A DNA stretch of 64,000 bases, taken from positions 1 to 64,000 of the forward strand of contig CACXAT010000001.1 in NCBI GenBank assembly GCA_902765725.1. Reading direction: 5' to 3'. This DNA is from an uncultured Lachnospiraceae bacterium. Its GTDB lineage: Bacteria; Bacillota; Clostridia; Lachnospirales; Lachnospiraceae. Position numbers and translations under genes: made by a program. Below, one piece after another: positions 23,863 to 32,102 of the stretch. Within the stretch, counting starts at the first letter, position 1; each line of letters opens with the position of its first letter. Under the pieces are notes generated by a model. It did no database searches and was not told the origin of the DNA. It was given only the letters and a program-made list of their open reading frames with translations.

Positions 23863-24804
23863 ATGAAAAAAGCATCATTAAAGCAACTGTCTGTAATCGA
23901 AATGCCTTATGGTGACCTTAACTGGGGACCGGATCCGGAACATATCAAACCCGGAATCTTCTCAGATATTCAGCTGTGGAAAAAATACCGCGAGCTGGAC
24001 GATTACAAGCTCTGCGGCATATATGGAAAAGCCAATGTACCATACGATGTTGAAGAGATTGTTTACGACCCATTCCCGGGAGAGGAAGTGTATTTGACTC
24101 TGACACGGCAGCTCTCAGATGCCGTCCATAAGCACCTTTCATCGAACAATGCGCTTCTCTTGACCGGCGGATACTGTAAAGACGCTGTCGCTGTCTGCGG
24201 TGGTATCCAGCGAGCAATCGGTTCTGATAAGAAAGTCGCTATTATCTACCTGGATGCGCACAGTGATATGTCCACACCTGCCCTGACCCATACCGGCATT
24301 CTCGGTGGAATGGATTTGGCAACTGTTCTTGGCTTTGATATGGATGATTGGAGAAAAACAGCTGGACTCAATGTGCCTTTCGATGATCATTATGTATTGC
24401 TGAGCGATTTCAGGGAGGCCGAAGTGGATGATGACGGTGCCCTCACAATCGTCCAGAAATCCAATATTACCTGGCTTAAATCAGATGAATTCGAAGATGA
24501 GGCTAAATGGAAAGATACAGTGAATTCACTCGCGGAACAAGTTGATGCCATCTATCTTCACATCGATGCTGATGTCTTGAATCGCAAACATGTACCAAAT
24601 GCAGCGTGTGTCGCATCCGGTGGTCCTTCCATTGAGACCGTCATGCGTAACATCCGAATCGTTATGGAAACCGGTAAAGTACTGGTTTACGGAACCTATG
24701 GATTCTATTTTGACACTGACATTCCTGGACAGGATTCTCTGACATTGAGCGGGCTTCGAGTTGTTTCCGCCGGATTGGACAGTTGGAAAGAAATGCCTGT
24801 CTAA
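23863..24804 (+). CDS. ureohydrolase (arginase/agmatinase) family protein with altered metal site
   Basis: A 313-residue member of the arginase/agmatinase/formiminoglutamase fold. The second metal motif is intact (YLDAHSDMSTP, about residues 124-134) and the first two aspartates of the third are present (HIDADVLNRKHVP), but the usual third Asp is Asn. The first motif, normally GGxH, reads LLTGGYCKDA with Cys for His. The enzyme may still bind one or two metals or may have changed chemistry. ATG 23863 follows AAGGAGG. It is transcribed with lacI and is probably part of the cargo regulon; a guanidino or amidine substrate is possible but unproven. Confidence 0.75.
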   Translation: MKKASLKQLSVIEMPYGDLNWGPDPEHIKPGIFSDIQLWKKYRELDDYKLCGIYGKANVPYDVEEIVYDPFPGEEVYLTLTRQLSDAVHKHLSSNNALLLTGGYCKDAVAVCGGIQRAIGSDKKVAIIYLDAHSDMSTPALTHTGILGGMDLATVLGFDMDDWRKTAGLNVPFDDHYVLLSDFREAEVDDDGALTIVQKSNITWLKSDEFEDEAKWKDTVNSLAEQVDAIYLHIDADVLNRKHVPNAACVASGGPSIETVMRNIRIVMETGKVLVYGTYGFYFDTDIPGQDSLTLSGLRVVSAGLDSWKEMPV

Positions 24805-24862
24805 TCATCTGGGAATAATTAGTTGGGTGTTCTGGAATCCGAAAAGACTTTGGAAAATAAAA

Positions 24863-24900
24863 GGCGCAGACACATGGAATAGAGTTCCGGAGTCTGCGCC
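24863..24900 (+). terminator. hairpin after the ureohydrolase-like gene
   Basis: GGCGCAGAC (24863-24871) pairs with GTCTGCGCC (24892-24900) around 20 bases. It lies about 60 bases past the stop codon at 24804. There is no strong T run, but it is preceded by an A-rich stretch, so it could act in either direction. Confidence 0.5.
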
Positions 24901-24904
24901 GTTA

Positions 24905-25083
24905 CTGTGCATTGTTAGTTCTCTGATCGAACGACGAATCTTATATTTCTCCATTAATCCAAAGATTCTTTCCGAAAAGAGACTATACCGCCGTCATAAA
25001 TATATTTTTCCAGATAGCTGCCTTTCTCCTTTCAATAATTCTTCCCACGAAATAGATGCGGTTCTTTTCCGTATAACTATCCA
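24905..25083. other. right end of IME-2, no gene
   Basis: AT-rich sequence between the last cargo gene and the right arm repeats. No coding frame of note is visible. Confidence 0.4.
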
Positions 25084-25106
25084 GGTGATGACTTGGGTGA
25101 TGACTT
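25084..25106. repeat. right arm-type integrase sites of IME-2
   Basis: GGTGATGACTT occurs twice, at 25084-25094 and 25096-25106, 12 bases apart, the same 11-mer as at the left end of the element. The distance to the att core (about 65 bases) is typical of arm-type sites of tyrosine integrases. Confidence 0.65.
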
Positions 25107-25120
25107 TTTCAATTACGCAA

Positions 25121-25168
25121 AAACAAAGAAGCTGAAAGTCCTGATAAATACTGGACTTTCAGCTTCTT
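25121..25168 (-). terminator. terminator of the tRNA-Trp gene
   Basis: A perfect 16-base inverted repeat: AAGAAGCTGAAAGTCC (25126-25141) with GGACTTTCAGCTTCTT (25153-25168). Read on the minus strand it follows the tRNA 3' end by a few bases and ends in TTTGTTTTTG. Because it lies on the element side of the att core it was brought by IME-2. Confidence 0.75.
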
Positions 25169-25170
25169 TT

Positions 25171-25193
25171 CAGCAGGGGATGAGAGAATCGAA
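25171..25193. repeat. attachment site copy within tRNA-Trp
   Basis: The right copy of the 23-base att core, identical to 8731-8753. It covers the discriminator base, acceptor 3' strand and T-stem 3' side and part of the loop of tRNA-Trp plus three bases beyond. Integration here leaves the tRNA gene intact. Confidence 0.88.
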
Positions 25194-25244
25194 CTCCCAC
25201 CAAAGGTTTTGGAGACCCCTATCATACCATTTGACCAATCCCCT
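25174..25244 (-). tRNA. tRNA-Trp (anticodon CCA)
   Basis: The minus strand folds as a full cloverleaf. Acceptor stem AGGGGAT pairs with ATCCCCT, D stem GTCA pairs with TGAT, anticodon stem GGGGT pairs with ACCTT with G-U pairs, loop CTCCAAA with anticodon CCA, T arm GGGAG-TTCGATT-CTCTC, and discriminator G. The CCA tail is not encoded. The 3' end is the integration site of IME-2. Confidence 0.93.
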
Positions 25245-25360
25245 ACAATCGTCCAACAGACGACTTATTTTTTATATCACATTAAGCTCTGACATGTCAA
25301 TGGTTTTGTGGCATACTAAGCAGGAAGACGCACTGATATTCTCTCTGAAAGCAGGTTTCC

Positions 25361-25957
25361 ATGCCAGTTGATGTCTATCTTTCCTTTGTCGCCTATGCCT
25401 GTGCCGCCACCTTTCTGCCCGGCCCCAACAATATCCTTCTGCTCGCCGCGGCAGGTCAGTTCGGAGCGAAAAGATGCGTCCCGCTCCTGCTGGGCATCTG
25501 GACCGGTCTCATTACGGTCATGCTGATCGCCGGCAGCTTCTGCAGCGCTCTGGGCTCTCTGATCCCGCAGATCGCTCCCTACTTTAAATATGCGGGAGCC
25601 CTGTATATCCTGTATCTTGCCTGGAAGACCTTCACCCGGGAACCTGTCGATTCCGGAAGCTCTGATACGGCAAGGCCGCTGAAGTTCCGGGACGGCTTCC
25701 TTCTTCAGTTTCTGAATGTGAAGGTGATCCTGCTGGGTCTTGCCGGCTATCCGGGCTATTTTCTCCCCCAGGGGCAGTCCGCGGGACTTGTTATCCTGTT
25801 TGCGGTGACGATGACCGCCTGCTGCGGCACCGGCAACCTGATCTGGGTGGTTCTCGGCAGCCTTCTGTACCGTTTCTACAACCGCCATTACAGAGTCATC
25901 AACGCCTTCATGGCCCTGCTGCTGGTCTGGTGCGCCGTGAAGATGATCATGAACTAA
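25361..25957 (+). CDS. LysE/RhtB family amino-acid exporter
   Basis: A 198-residue membrane protein with about six hydrophobic segments. The N-terminal segment TFLPGPNNILLLAAAGQFGA carries the family's PGPN motif, and GFLLQFLNVKVILLGLAGYP fits the conserved N-P/K region of LysE-type translocators. These export amino acids or related compounds by proton motive force. The ribosome site is weak. It is the first gene on the chromosome side of tRNA-Trp and is convergent with radA, with only nine bases between stops. Confidence 0.85.
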   Translation: MPVDVYLSFVAYACAATFLPGPNNILLLAAAGQFGAKRCVPLLLGIWTGLITVMLIAGSFCSALGSLIPQIAPYFKYAGALYILYLAWKTFTREPVDSGSSDTARPLKFRDGFLLQFLNVKVILLGLAGYPGYFLPQGQSAGLVILFAVTMTACCGTGNLIWVVLGSLLYRFYNRHYRVINAFMALLLVWCAVKMIMN

Positions 25958-25966
25958 GCAGACCCT

Positions 25967-27388
25967 TCAGCTGAACACATTCATCAGTTCCCGCACATTG
26001 CTCACTCCCACCAGCTGCACGCCCTTGATGTCGCTGACTGCCTTCAGGCAGGCTCTGGGAAGGATGACCCGCTCGAAGCCCAGTTTCTGGGCTTCTCTTA
26101 CTCTGAGGGGTGCCTGGCTGACGGAACGGACCTCTCCGGACAGTCCGACCTCTCCGAACACCAGGGTCTTTTCGTCGATCACGATATCCTTGAAGGAGGA
26201 TATGATCGCAAGGATGATCCCCAGATCGACTGCCGGCTCCCGCAGCCGGACACCTCCGGCGATGTTGACATACACATCCATCTGGGACAGCCGCATTCCG
26301 AGCCTGCGCTCCAGGACCGCCAGCAGGAGGTTGACGCGGTTCAGGTCGGCCCCGTCCGCCGTCCGTCTGGGATAGGCGAGATTGCTTGTGGCGGTCAGCG
26401 CCTGGATCTCGATCAGGATCGGTCTGGTACCCTCCAGGGAGCAGGCCACCACCGAGCCGGAGGTGCCCTCAGGACGTCCGTCCAACATGAACTCAGAGGG
26501 ATTGGCGACCTCCCTCAGACCGTCCTGCTTCATCTCAAATACGCCGATCTCATCCGTTGATCCAAACCGGTTCTTGACCCCGTGCAGGATCCGGTAGCTG
26601 GCATGGCGGTCGCCCTCAAAGTAAAGCACGGTATCCACCATGTGCTCCAGTACTCTGGGTCCGGCCACAGCGCCTTCCTTCGTGACATGGCCTACTATGA
26701 AGATCGTGACGCCCAGTCCTTTTGCCAGCTGGAGCAGGACTCCCGTCGTCTCCCGGACCTGGGAGACAGAACCCGGAGCCGAGGAGACCGACTCACTGTA
26801 CATCGTCTGTATCGAGTCGATGATCACGACCTCAGGCTTCAGAGACAGGATCGCCTCCTGCACCTCGCCCAGGTTGGTCTCGCACAGCAGCAGCAGAGAA
26901 TCGCTGAACGCGCCCATCCGGTTTGCCCGGAGCTTGATCTGCTGCTGGGACTCTTCTCCGGACACATACAGGACCCTGCGGTCTGACAGATTGCGGCAGA
27001 CCTGCAGGAGCAGGGTGGACTTGCCGATCCCGGGATCTCCGCCCACAAGGATCAGTGAACCCTGCACCATCCCGCCGCCCAGGACCCGGTCCATCTCGGC
27101 GATTCCGGTGCTCACACGGTCCGCGTCGGTCACAGAGATCTCCTTCAGGGCAAGCGGCTTATTTCTGCCTCTGCCGCCGTTTCCGGGGGCCCCTGTGCCC
27201 GCACCGATGCTGTCCCACCGGATCACTCCGGCGGTCTGCTTCGCAGCGCTCTTTGAAGCGGAGGATGCCGCAGCTGGCTCCTCGACAAATGTATTCCACT
27301 CCCTGCAGGCCGGACACTGTCCCATCCATTTCGCGGACTCATAGCCGCAGTTCTGGCAGAAGAATACGGTTGCTTTTGCTTTTGCCAT
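25967..27388 (-). CDS. radA: DNA repair protein RadA (Sms)
   Basis: A 473-residue RadA. An N-terminal four-Cys zinc finger (CQNCGYESAKWMGQCPAC, residues 11-28), a RecA-like ATPase with Walker A GGDPGIGKST (about 116-125), the RadA-specific KNRFGSTDEIG motif, and a C-terminal Lon-protease-like domain (about 340-470) are all visible. It helps branch migration in recombinational repair and natural transformation. ATG 27388 follows AAGGA. Length matches the family. Confidence 0.96.
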   Translation of the reverse strand: MAKAKATVFFCQNCGYESAKWMGQCPACREWNTFVEEPAAASSASKSAAKQTAGVIRWDSIGAGTGAPGNGGRGRNKPLALKEISVTDADRVSTGIAEMDRVLGGGMVQGSLILVGGDPGIGKSTLLLQVCRNLSDRRVLYVSGEESQQQIKLRANRMGAFSDSLLLLCETNLGEVQEAILSLKPEVVIIDSIQTMYSESVSSAPGSVSQVRETTGVLLQLAKGLGVTIFIVGHVTKEGAVAGPRVLEHMVDTVLYFEGDRHASYRILHGVKNRFGSTDEIGVFEMKQDGLREVANPSEFMLDGRPEGTSGSVVACSLEGTRPILIEIQALTATSNLAYPRRTADGADLNRVNLLLAVLERRLGMRLSQMDVYVNIAGGVRLREPAVDLGIILAIISSFKDIVIDEKTLVFGEVGLSGEVRSVSQAPLRVREAQKLGFERVILPRACLKAVSDIKGVQLVGVSNVRELMNVFS

Positions 27389-27422
27389 ATCTGGTTCCTT
27401 CTATCGTGAATGCTTCAAGAAT

Positions 27423-28358
27423 TCAATGCTCTTTCGAGATGTATTCTCCCGCGTAATCGGAAGCTCTCCTGACCGCCTCCGGGATCTGCGCCCCTGCTGC
27501 GATGCAGTTCAGGAACATCGCGTCAAAGCTGTCCCCGGCGCCGAGAGTGGAGACCGGAATGACCGGTTTCAACGGGATCATGGTCCCGGGTTCTCCCTCC
27601 GTAAGGATCCGGACCGGATTGCCGCCGTCCCTGGCTATGACTGTGCCTGCGCCGCGCTCCAGAAGCTCCATGGCAGCCTCCCGGATCTCTTCCTGCCCGG
27701 TCACCTGATGAAACTCTTCCCTGCCTGATCCCAGGACCATGTCGCTCAGAGAGATCATCTCTTCCATCGCCCGTCTGCGCTCTCCTTCGTATCCGTAGGA
27801 CTCCGCGCGCACGTTCAGGTCAAAGATGATCTTTGCGCCGGCCGCTTTCCTGCCCCGGAAGAATTCCAGGACGGCCCGGTTATTATCCGCGTCATCCAGG
27901 ATCGCCATGCCGCTGGTAAAGAGGATCTCCTCCTTTGGGTCCAGAGCGCCTTCTTCCAGCAGTTTTTCAAAGCTCTTCTCCTGGAACCTGGGGAAATCCG
28001 CCCAGGGCGGCACGAAGCAGAACATGGTGCGCTCGCCGGTCTCATCCAGAACGGCGACGCAGTACATGTTGGACTTCTCTGTCTCAGCTGCCCAGCGCAT
28101 GTCTACACCGTTTTTCTCCATCTCTGCAAACAGGTATTCCCCGAGGCTGTCTCTCTTAAGCGGTGTGATGAATACAGGGTGGGCATCCAGTCTGCCCAGA
28201 TGCCGCGCGACATTGCCCACAGACCCTCCGCACTGCATGGTTACCTGCAGCTGATCTGTCACTTCTTTCGAGATGTCGAAGCTTCGCAGCGCCTGCTGCA
28301 TCTTCCCGTAGGGGACGATCAGGTCACAGCACAGGTCTCCCACACATATGATATGCAC
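27423..28358 (-). CDS. PfkB family carbohydrate kinase
   Basis: A 311-residue PfkB/ribokinase-type kinase. The N-terminal glycine motif (QCGGSVGNVARHLGRL, about residues 45-60) and the catalytic box near the C-terminus (VSTLGAGDSFDAMFLN, Asp as base) are visible. The substrate is a sugar or nucleoside not fixed by the sequence. A GTG start at 28358 is preferred because AGGGGG stands eight bases upstream. It follows a TrpF-like gene (28389-29057) after 30 bases, and the pair is probably one small catabolic or salvage unit. Confidence 0.85.
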   Translation of the reverse strand: MHIICVGDLCCDLIVPYGKMQQALRSFDISKEVTDQLQVTMQCGGSVGNVARHLGRLDAHPVFITPLKRDSLGEYLFAEMEKNGVDMRWAAETEKSNMYCVAVLDETGERTMFCFVPPWADFPRFQEKSFEKLLEEGALDPKEEILFTSGMAILDDADNNRAVLEFFRGRKAAGAKIIFDLNVRAESYGYEGERRRAMEEMISLSDMVLGSGREEFHQVTGQEEIREAAMELLERGAGTVIARDGGNPVRILTEGEPGTMIPLKPVIPVSTLGAGDSFDAMFLNCIAAGAQIPEAVRRASDYAGEYISKEH

Positions 28359-28388
28359 AGCTGCCACCCCCTTTAGCGCTCTTCCAGA

Positions 28389-29057
28389 TCAGTAGGTATG
28401 GGCGATCCTGCAGAATTCACGGACCTTGTCGATATTCTTGCGCACAAGCTCTCCATTTTCCTTGTCGGAGGTCTTGGTCAGGGAATCCACGCCGTCCGGG
28501 TGAACCGCCTCGATGGCCGCGGCAACGTTATCCGGCCCCAGGCCGCCTGCAAGGATGACCGGTATGTCTACCATGTCCACAATCTGTTTGTCAATGTTCC
28601 AGTCATTGACTTCACCGGCTGCGCCGACACCCGGTACGGTCTTGGATACGGTATCCAGGATCAGGATGTCCGCATAGCCTGCCTTGACTCTTGCGTCCTC
28701 GATGCTCTCGGGTCCTGTAATGCCGACGGCTTCCATCAGCTTGACCCCCGGAATCTCCTCGCGAAGACGGGCTGCAAACTCCGCGCTTCCCTCAAAGTTC
28801 GCGCACAGATGCAGAACGTCCGGCATGAGGGCTTTGGTCTGGGCCAGAACCGCGTCCGCGGTATATTCGACGGAGATCAGTACGCGCACGGCCTTTCCTT
28901 CGATCGCGTCAAAGATCTCCTTCGCCTTCTCCTGCGTGATGGCGCAGGGGAACTTGCCGCCGTGTACGCCTACCAGAAGGCCGATCCGGTCCGCTCCTGC
29001 CTCTATGCAGGCGAGTGCTTCTTCTGCTGTCTGGATGGAATAGATCTGTGTGATCAT
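28389..29057 (-). CDS. phosphoribosylanthranilate isomerase-like (TrpF-like) protein
   Basis: A 222-residue TIM-barrel protein resembling TrpF: a phosphate-binding IPVILAGGLGPDNVAAAIE near residues 170-190, a VDSLTKTSDKENG end and an N-terminal AGADRIGLLV. No other tryptophan gene is nearby, and the usual early catalytic Cys/Asp pattern of true TrpF is not clear. Its partner is a PfkB kinase, so a different sugar-phosphate isomerisation is likely. ATG 29057 follows GAGGAG. Confidence 0.7.
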   Translation of the reverse strand: MITQIYSIQTAEEALACIEAGADRIGLLVGVHGGKFPCAITQEKAKEIFDAIEGKAVRVLISVEYTADAVLAQTKALMPDVLHLCANFEGSAEFAARLREEIPGVKLMEAVGITGPESIEDARVKAGYADILILDTVSKTVPGVGAAGEVNDWNIDKQIVDMVDIPVILAGGLGPDNVAAAIEAVHPDGVDSLTKTSDKENGELVRKNIDKVREFCRIAHTY

Positions 29058-29160
29058 GATTATTTTCTCCTCTCTGTTGGTCAGACCCGGAGAACTGTGC
29101 GCTCTCCGGGTCCTGCTATCCTCTATGGGTTATGTATGTACATGTGGATCTTACGTGCGG

Positions 29161-29574
29161 TCAGGCTCTCTGGATCTCGACCTTTGAAGAGCCGCTCTCG
29201 GGCATCTCGATGGACAGAACGAGCTTTCCTCCCATTCCGGTCTCCATCATGCCCGTATCCTTCCCGTCAATGATGATGCGGTAGGTCGCTTCATCCGCCA
29301 ACCCCAGTACGATCTGGCAGTCTCCGGGGCATTCTACCGTGAAGGACAGTCCGTTTTCATTCCAGATGAAATCCTGCACTGCTGTTCCGGGTTCGGATTC
29401 ATACACCAGTGAGTCATTTTTCTCAAGTCTCGTGGATGCGCTGTAGGTCTTGACCTTATAGCTGTCACCCTTTACCTCGAATCCGCTTTTTTTGGTTTTC
29501 TCCGGGAGCTCATAATTGCCAAAGCAGAGGCTTCCGTCATTTCCCGCTGCAATCAGATCCTTTACAACCGCCAT
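29161..29574 (-). CDS. conserved hypothetical protein linked to clpC
   Basis: A 137-residue soluble, beta-rich protein with no signal peptide. It begins MAVVKDLIAAGNDGSLCFGN and looks like a family common in Lachnospiraceae that is sometimes annotated as endosialidase-like, with no experimental basis known to me. ATG 29574 follows GGAGGGG. It starts five bases after the clpC stop, so the two are co-transcribed; it may be a client or adaptor of ClpC, but that is speculation. Confidence 0.65.
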   Translation of the reverse strand: MAVVKDLIAAGNDGSLCFGNYELPEKTKKSGFEVKGDSYKVKTYSASTRLEKNDSLVYESEPGTAVQDFIWNENGLSFTVECPGDCQIVLGLADEATYRIIIDGKDTGMMETGMGGKLVLSIEMPESGSSKVEIQRA

Positions 29575-29578
29575 TTTT

Positions 29579-32086
29579 TTACCCCTCCGATTGAAACACG
29601 ATGTTATTGCCTTTCATGGTACAGACAACTGTCTGTCCTGCTTTAATATTACCAGATAATATATTCTCTGCAAGTTCATCTTCGATGTCATTCTGGATCG
29701 CGCGCTTCAGAGGCCTTGCACCGTACTTCTCGTCGAATCCCTTCTCCGCGATGTGGTCGCGCACGGAGGGCCTTACCTTCAGGCTGATCCCCATCTGCTC
29801 CTTCGCCCTCTTCTTCAGGTCCTTGAGAAGAAGTGTGACGATCTTCTTAATCTCATCCTTTGACAGCGAATGGAACACGATGGTGTCGTCGATACGGTTG
29901 AGGAACTCCGGCTTGAAGAGGCGTCTGATCTCTCCCATGACGGAATCCTTCATCGCATTGTAGTTTGCCTTCGCGTCATCCCCGGCCCCGAATCCGAGAC
30001 GCTTCGGGTTCAGGATCGCCTGGGCGCCGGCATTGGAGGTCATGATCAGGATCGTATTCTTGAAATCCACCCTGCGGCCCTGGGAATCCGTAATATGTCC
30101 TTCGTCCAGAACCTGCAGAAGGATATTGAAGATATCCGGGTGGGCCTTCTCGATCTCGTCAAAAAGAACTACGCTGTAGGGATGTCTGCGCACCTGCTCT
30201 GAGAGCTGGCCGCCCTCGTCATACCCGACATATCCGGGAGGCGAGCCTACCAGCTTCGATACGTCGAACTTCTCCATGTACTCTGACATATCCACACGGA
30301 TCATTGAGCTCTCGGAGCCGAATACGGTCTCCGCAAGTGCCTTGGAGAGTTCGGTTTTTCCTACGCCGGTGGGTCCCAGGAACAGAAATGAGCCGATCGG
30401 GCGTTTCGGATCCTTCAGGCCGGCACGTCCTCTGCGGATCGCCCTCGCAACGGCGCTGACAGCCTCTTCCTGGCCGATGATGCGCCCGTGAAGGGTCTTC
30501 TCCAGGCGGAGCAGCCGCCTGCTCTCGTCCTCTGTCAGCTTCTGCACCGGGATCTTGGTCCAGCCGGATACCGTCTGCGCGATATCCTCCGGTGTCACTG
30601 TCACAGACTTTGCCGCCCTGCTGCGCTCGGATGTCTTCCTGCCCTCCAGCTTCTCCTGAAGCTGAGCTGACCGTTCATGGAGCTCATGTGCCTTCTCCAT
30701 GTCTCCAGAGGTCAGGGCTTCTTCCAGGCTGTTCTTCAGCTCAGCCAGCTCCTTCTCCATCGCTGAGAGCTTCGGACTTGCCTGATAATACCCCAGCTGC
30801 CTCTTTGAGCAGGCCTCATCCATGAGGTCAATGGCCTTGTCCGGAAGGAAACGGTCTGATATATACCGCGCGCTCAGGCTTACTGCAGCCTCCAGCGTCT
30901 CGTCCGGAAGCTTCACGCCGTGATGCTTTTCATATACAGCGCGAAGTCCCTTCAGGATCTCCACGCTATCTTCCTGAGACGGCTCTTCCACCAGGATCGG
31001 CTGGAATCTGCGCGCAAGGGCAGCATCCTTCTCCACATGCTTGCGGTATTCATCCACCGTTGTCGCGCCGATCACCTGGATCTCGCCTCTGGACAGCATC
31101 GGCTTCATGATGTTGGCCGCGTCCAGCGCGCCCTCCGATCCGCCTGCGCCTATGATCGTATGCAGTTCATCTATGAACAGCAGTACGTCCGGGGACCCTG
31201 CCGCTTCGCTCAGCACTCGCTTGATGCGCTCTTCGAATTCGCCTCTGTACTTGGAGCCGGCCACCATGGCAGCCATGTCCAGCGCCACGATCCGCTTATT
31301 CTGAAGCGGCTCCGGCACATCGCCGCTGACGATCTTCTCGGCAAGTCCTTCCACGATGGCTGTCTTGCCGACGCCCGGCTCGCCCATCAGGCATGGATTA
31401 TTCTTGGTCCTTCTGCACAGGATCTGGCAGATCCTCTCGGTTTCGGCTCTCCTGCCTATGATCGGGTCGATCTTGCCCTCTCTCACAGCGTAGGTCATGT
31501 CCCTGGAGAACTGATCCAGAGTCGGTGTCGGGCTTGTGCCCGCGCCGCCCGCGCTCTGCATGACCATCTGCAGGTATTCCGAGAGCTGTTCGTCCGATAC
31601 GCCTATGATGTCCAGGATCCTGGTATACATCGCCTGGAAATCCACCTGCTTCGTATGAAGCAGCTTCGCCGCGTTGCAGTCCACATCTCTCATCAGCGCC
31701 AGGAGGATATGCTCCGTCCCCACGTCCTTTGAGAAGAAATAAACTGCCTGTTCTCCGGCTGTCCGAAGCGCCATCCTGGATCGGGGAGTCAGCTTTGAGA
31801 AGGGATCCTTCACACTGACCTTCCTGCCCCGTTTCCGCGGGCTCTTCCTGCCATCCGCTCCGTCCTGTGAGCGCGGATCGATCAGCTCCCTGACCAGGGC
31901 GCTTACAGACTCCCGGGTAACGTCAAATGAATTCAGCACGACGCTGGCGGTCCCTTCCTCCACCGCGGTCAGTCCCAGGAGAAGATATTCGGTACCTACG
32001 TACTCGCTTCCCTCTGCCGCCGCGGCTCTGGCTGCCTCCTCCAGCGCGCGCATCGCTGCTGCTGTATATTTATTCTGAACTTCCAT
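29579..32086 (-). CDS. clpC: ClpC-type AAA+ protease ATPase
   Basis: An 835-residue class I Hsp100 unfoldase. It has an N-terminal Clp-N double repeat (about 1-150), a first AAA+ module with Walker A GEPGVGKT (about 238) and [11 protein letters not shown], a middle coiled region with a UVR-like [18 protein letters not shown], a second module with GPTGVGKT (about 570) and LFDEIEKAH, and a D2-small C-terminal domain. With ClpP it degrades unfolded or regulatory proteins. No mcsA/mcsB/ctsR genes are next to it, unlike in Bacillus. ATG 32086 follows AAGGA. Confidence 0.93.
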   Translation of the reverse strand: MEVQNKYTAAAMRALEEAARAAAAEGSEYVGTEYLLLGLTAVEEGTASVVLNSFDVTRESVSALVRELIDPRSQDGADGRKSPRKRGRKVSVKDPFSKLTPRSRMALRTAGEQAVYFFSKDVGTEHILLALMRDVDCNAAKLLHTKQVDFQAMYTRILDIIGVSDEQLSEYLQMVMQSAGGAGTSPTPTLDQFSRDMTYAVREGKIDPIIGRRAETERICQILCRRTKNNPCLMGEPGVGKTAIVEGLAEKIVSGDVPEPLQNKRIVALDMAAMVAGSKYRGEFEERIKRVLSEAAGSPDVLLFIDELHTIIGAGGSEGALDAANIMKPMLSRGEIQVIGATTVDEYRKHVEKDAALARRFQPILVEEPSQEDSVEILKGLRAVYEKHHGVKLPDETLEAAVSLSARYISDRFLPDKAIDLMDEACSKRQLGYYQASPKLSAMEKELAELKNSLEEALTSGDMEKAHELHERSAQLQEKLEGRKTSERSRAAKSVTVTPEDIAQTVSGWTKIPVQKLTEDESRRLLRLEKTLHGRIIGQEEAVSAVARAIRRGRAGLKDPKRPIGSFLFLGPTGVGKTELSKALAETVFGSESSMIRVDMSEYMEKFDVSKLVGSPPGYVGYDEGGQLSEQVRRHPYSVVLFDEIEKAHPDIFNILLQVLDEGHITDSQGRRVDFKNTILIMTSNAGAQAILNPKRLGFGAGDDAKANYNAMKDSVMGEIRRLFKPEFLNRIDDTIVFHSLSKDEIKKIVTLLLKDLKKRAKEQMGISLKVRPSVRDHIAEKGFDEKYGARPLKRAIQNDIEDELAENILSGNIKAGQTVVCTMKGNNIVFQSEG

Positions 32087-32102
32087 TCATTTTCCTTATA
32101 GA

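Larger units (their letters stand above)
8754..25193. mobile_element. IME-2, integrative mobilizable element with metabolic cargo
   Basis: About 16.4 kb bounded by the 23 bp direct repeats at 8731 and 25171. The mobile core, read leftward from 14537, is DUF3847, oriT, relaxase with nested coiled-coil gene, CHC2 protein, P4-type helicase and integrase. The cargo (15483-24804) is a sugar-type ABC importer with enzymes and a LacI regulator. Arm-type GGTGATGACTT repeats lie inside both ends. No conjugation pore genes are present. Confidence 0.85.

Noticed and set aside
25316-25888. Minus-strand frame over the LysE-type gene
   Set aside because: It is antisense to a clear membrane exporter and has no family signature.
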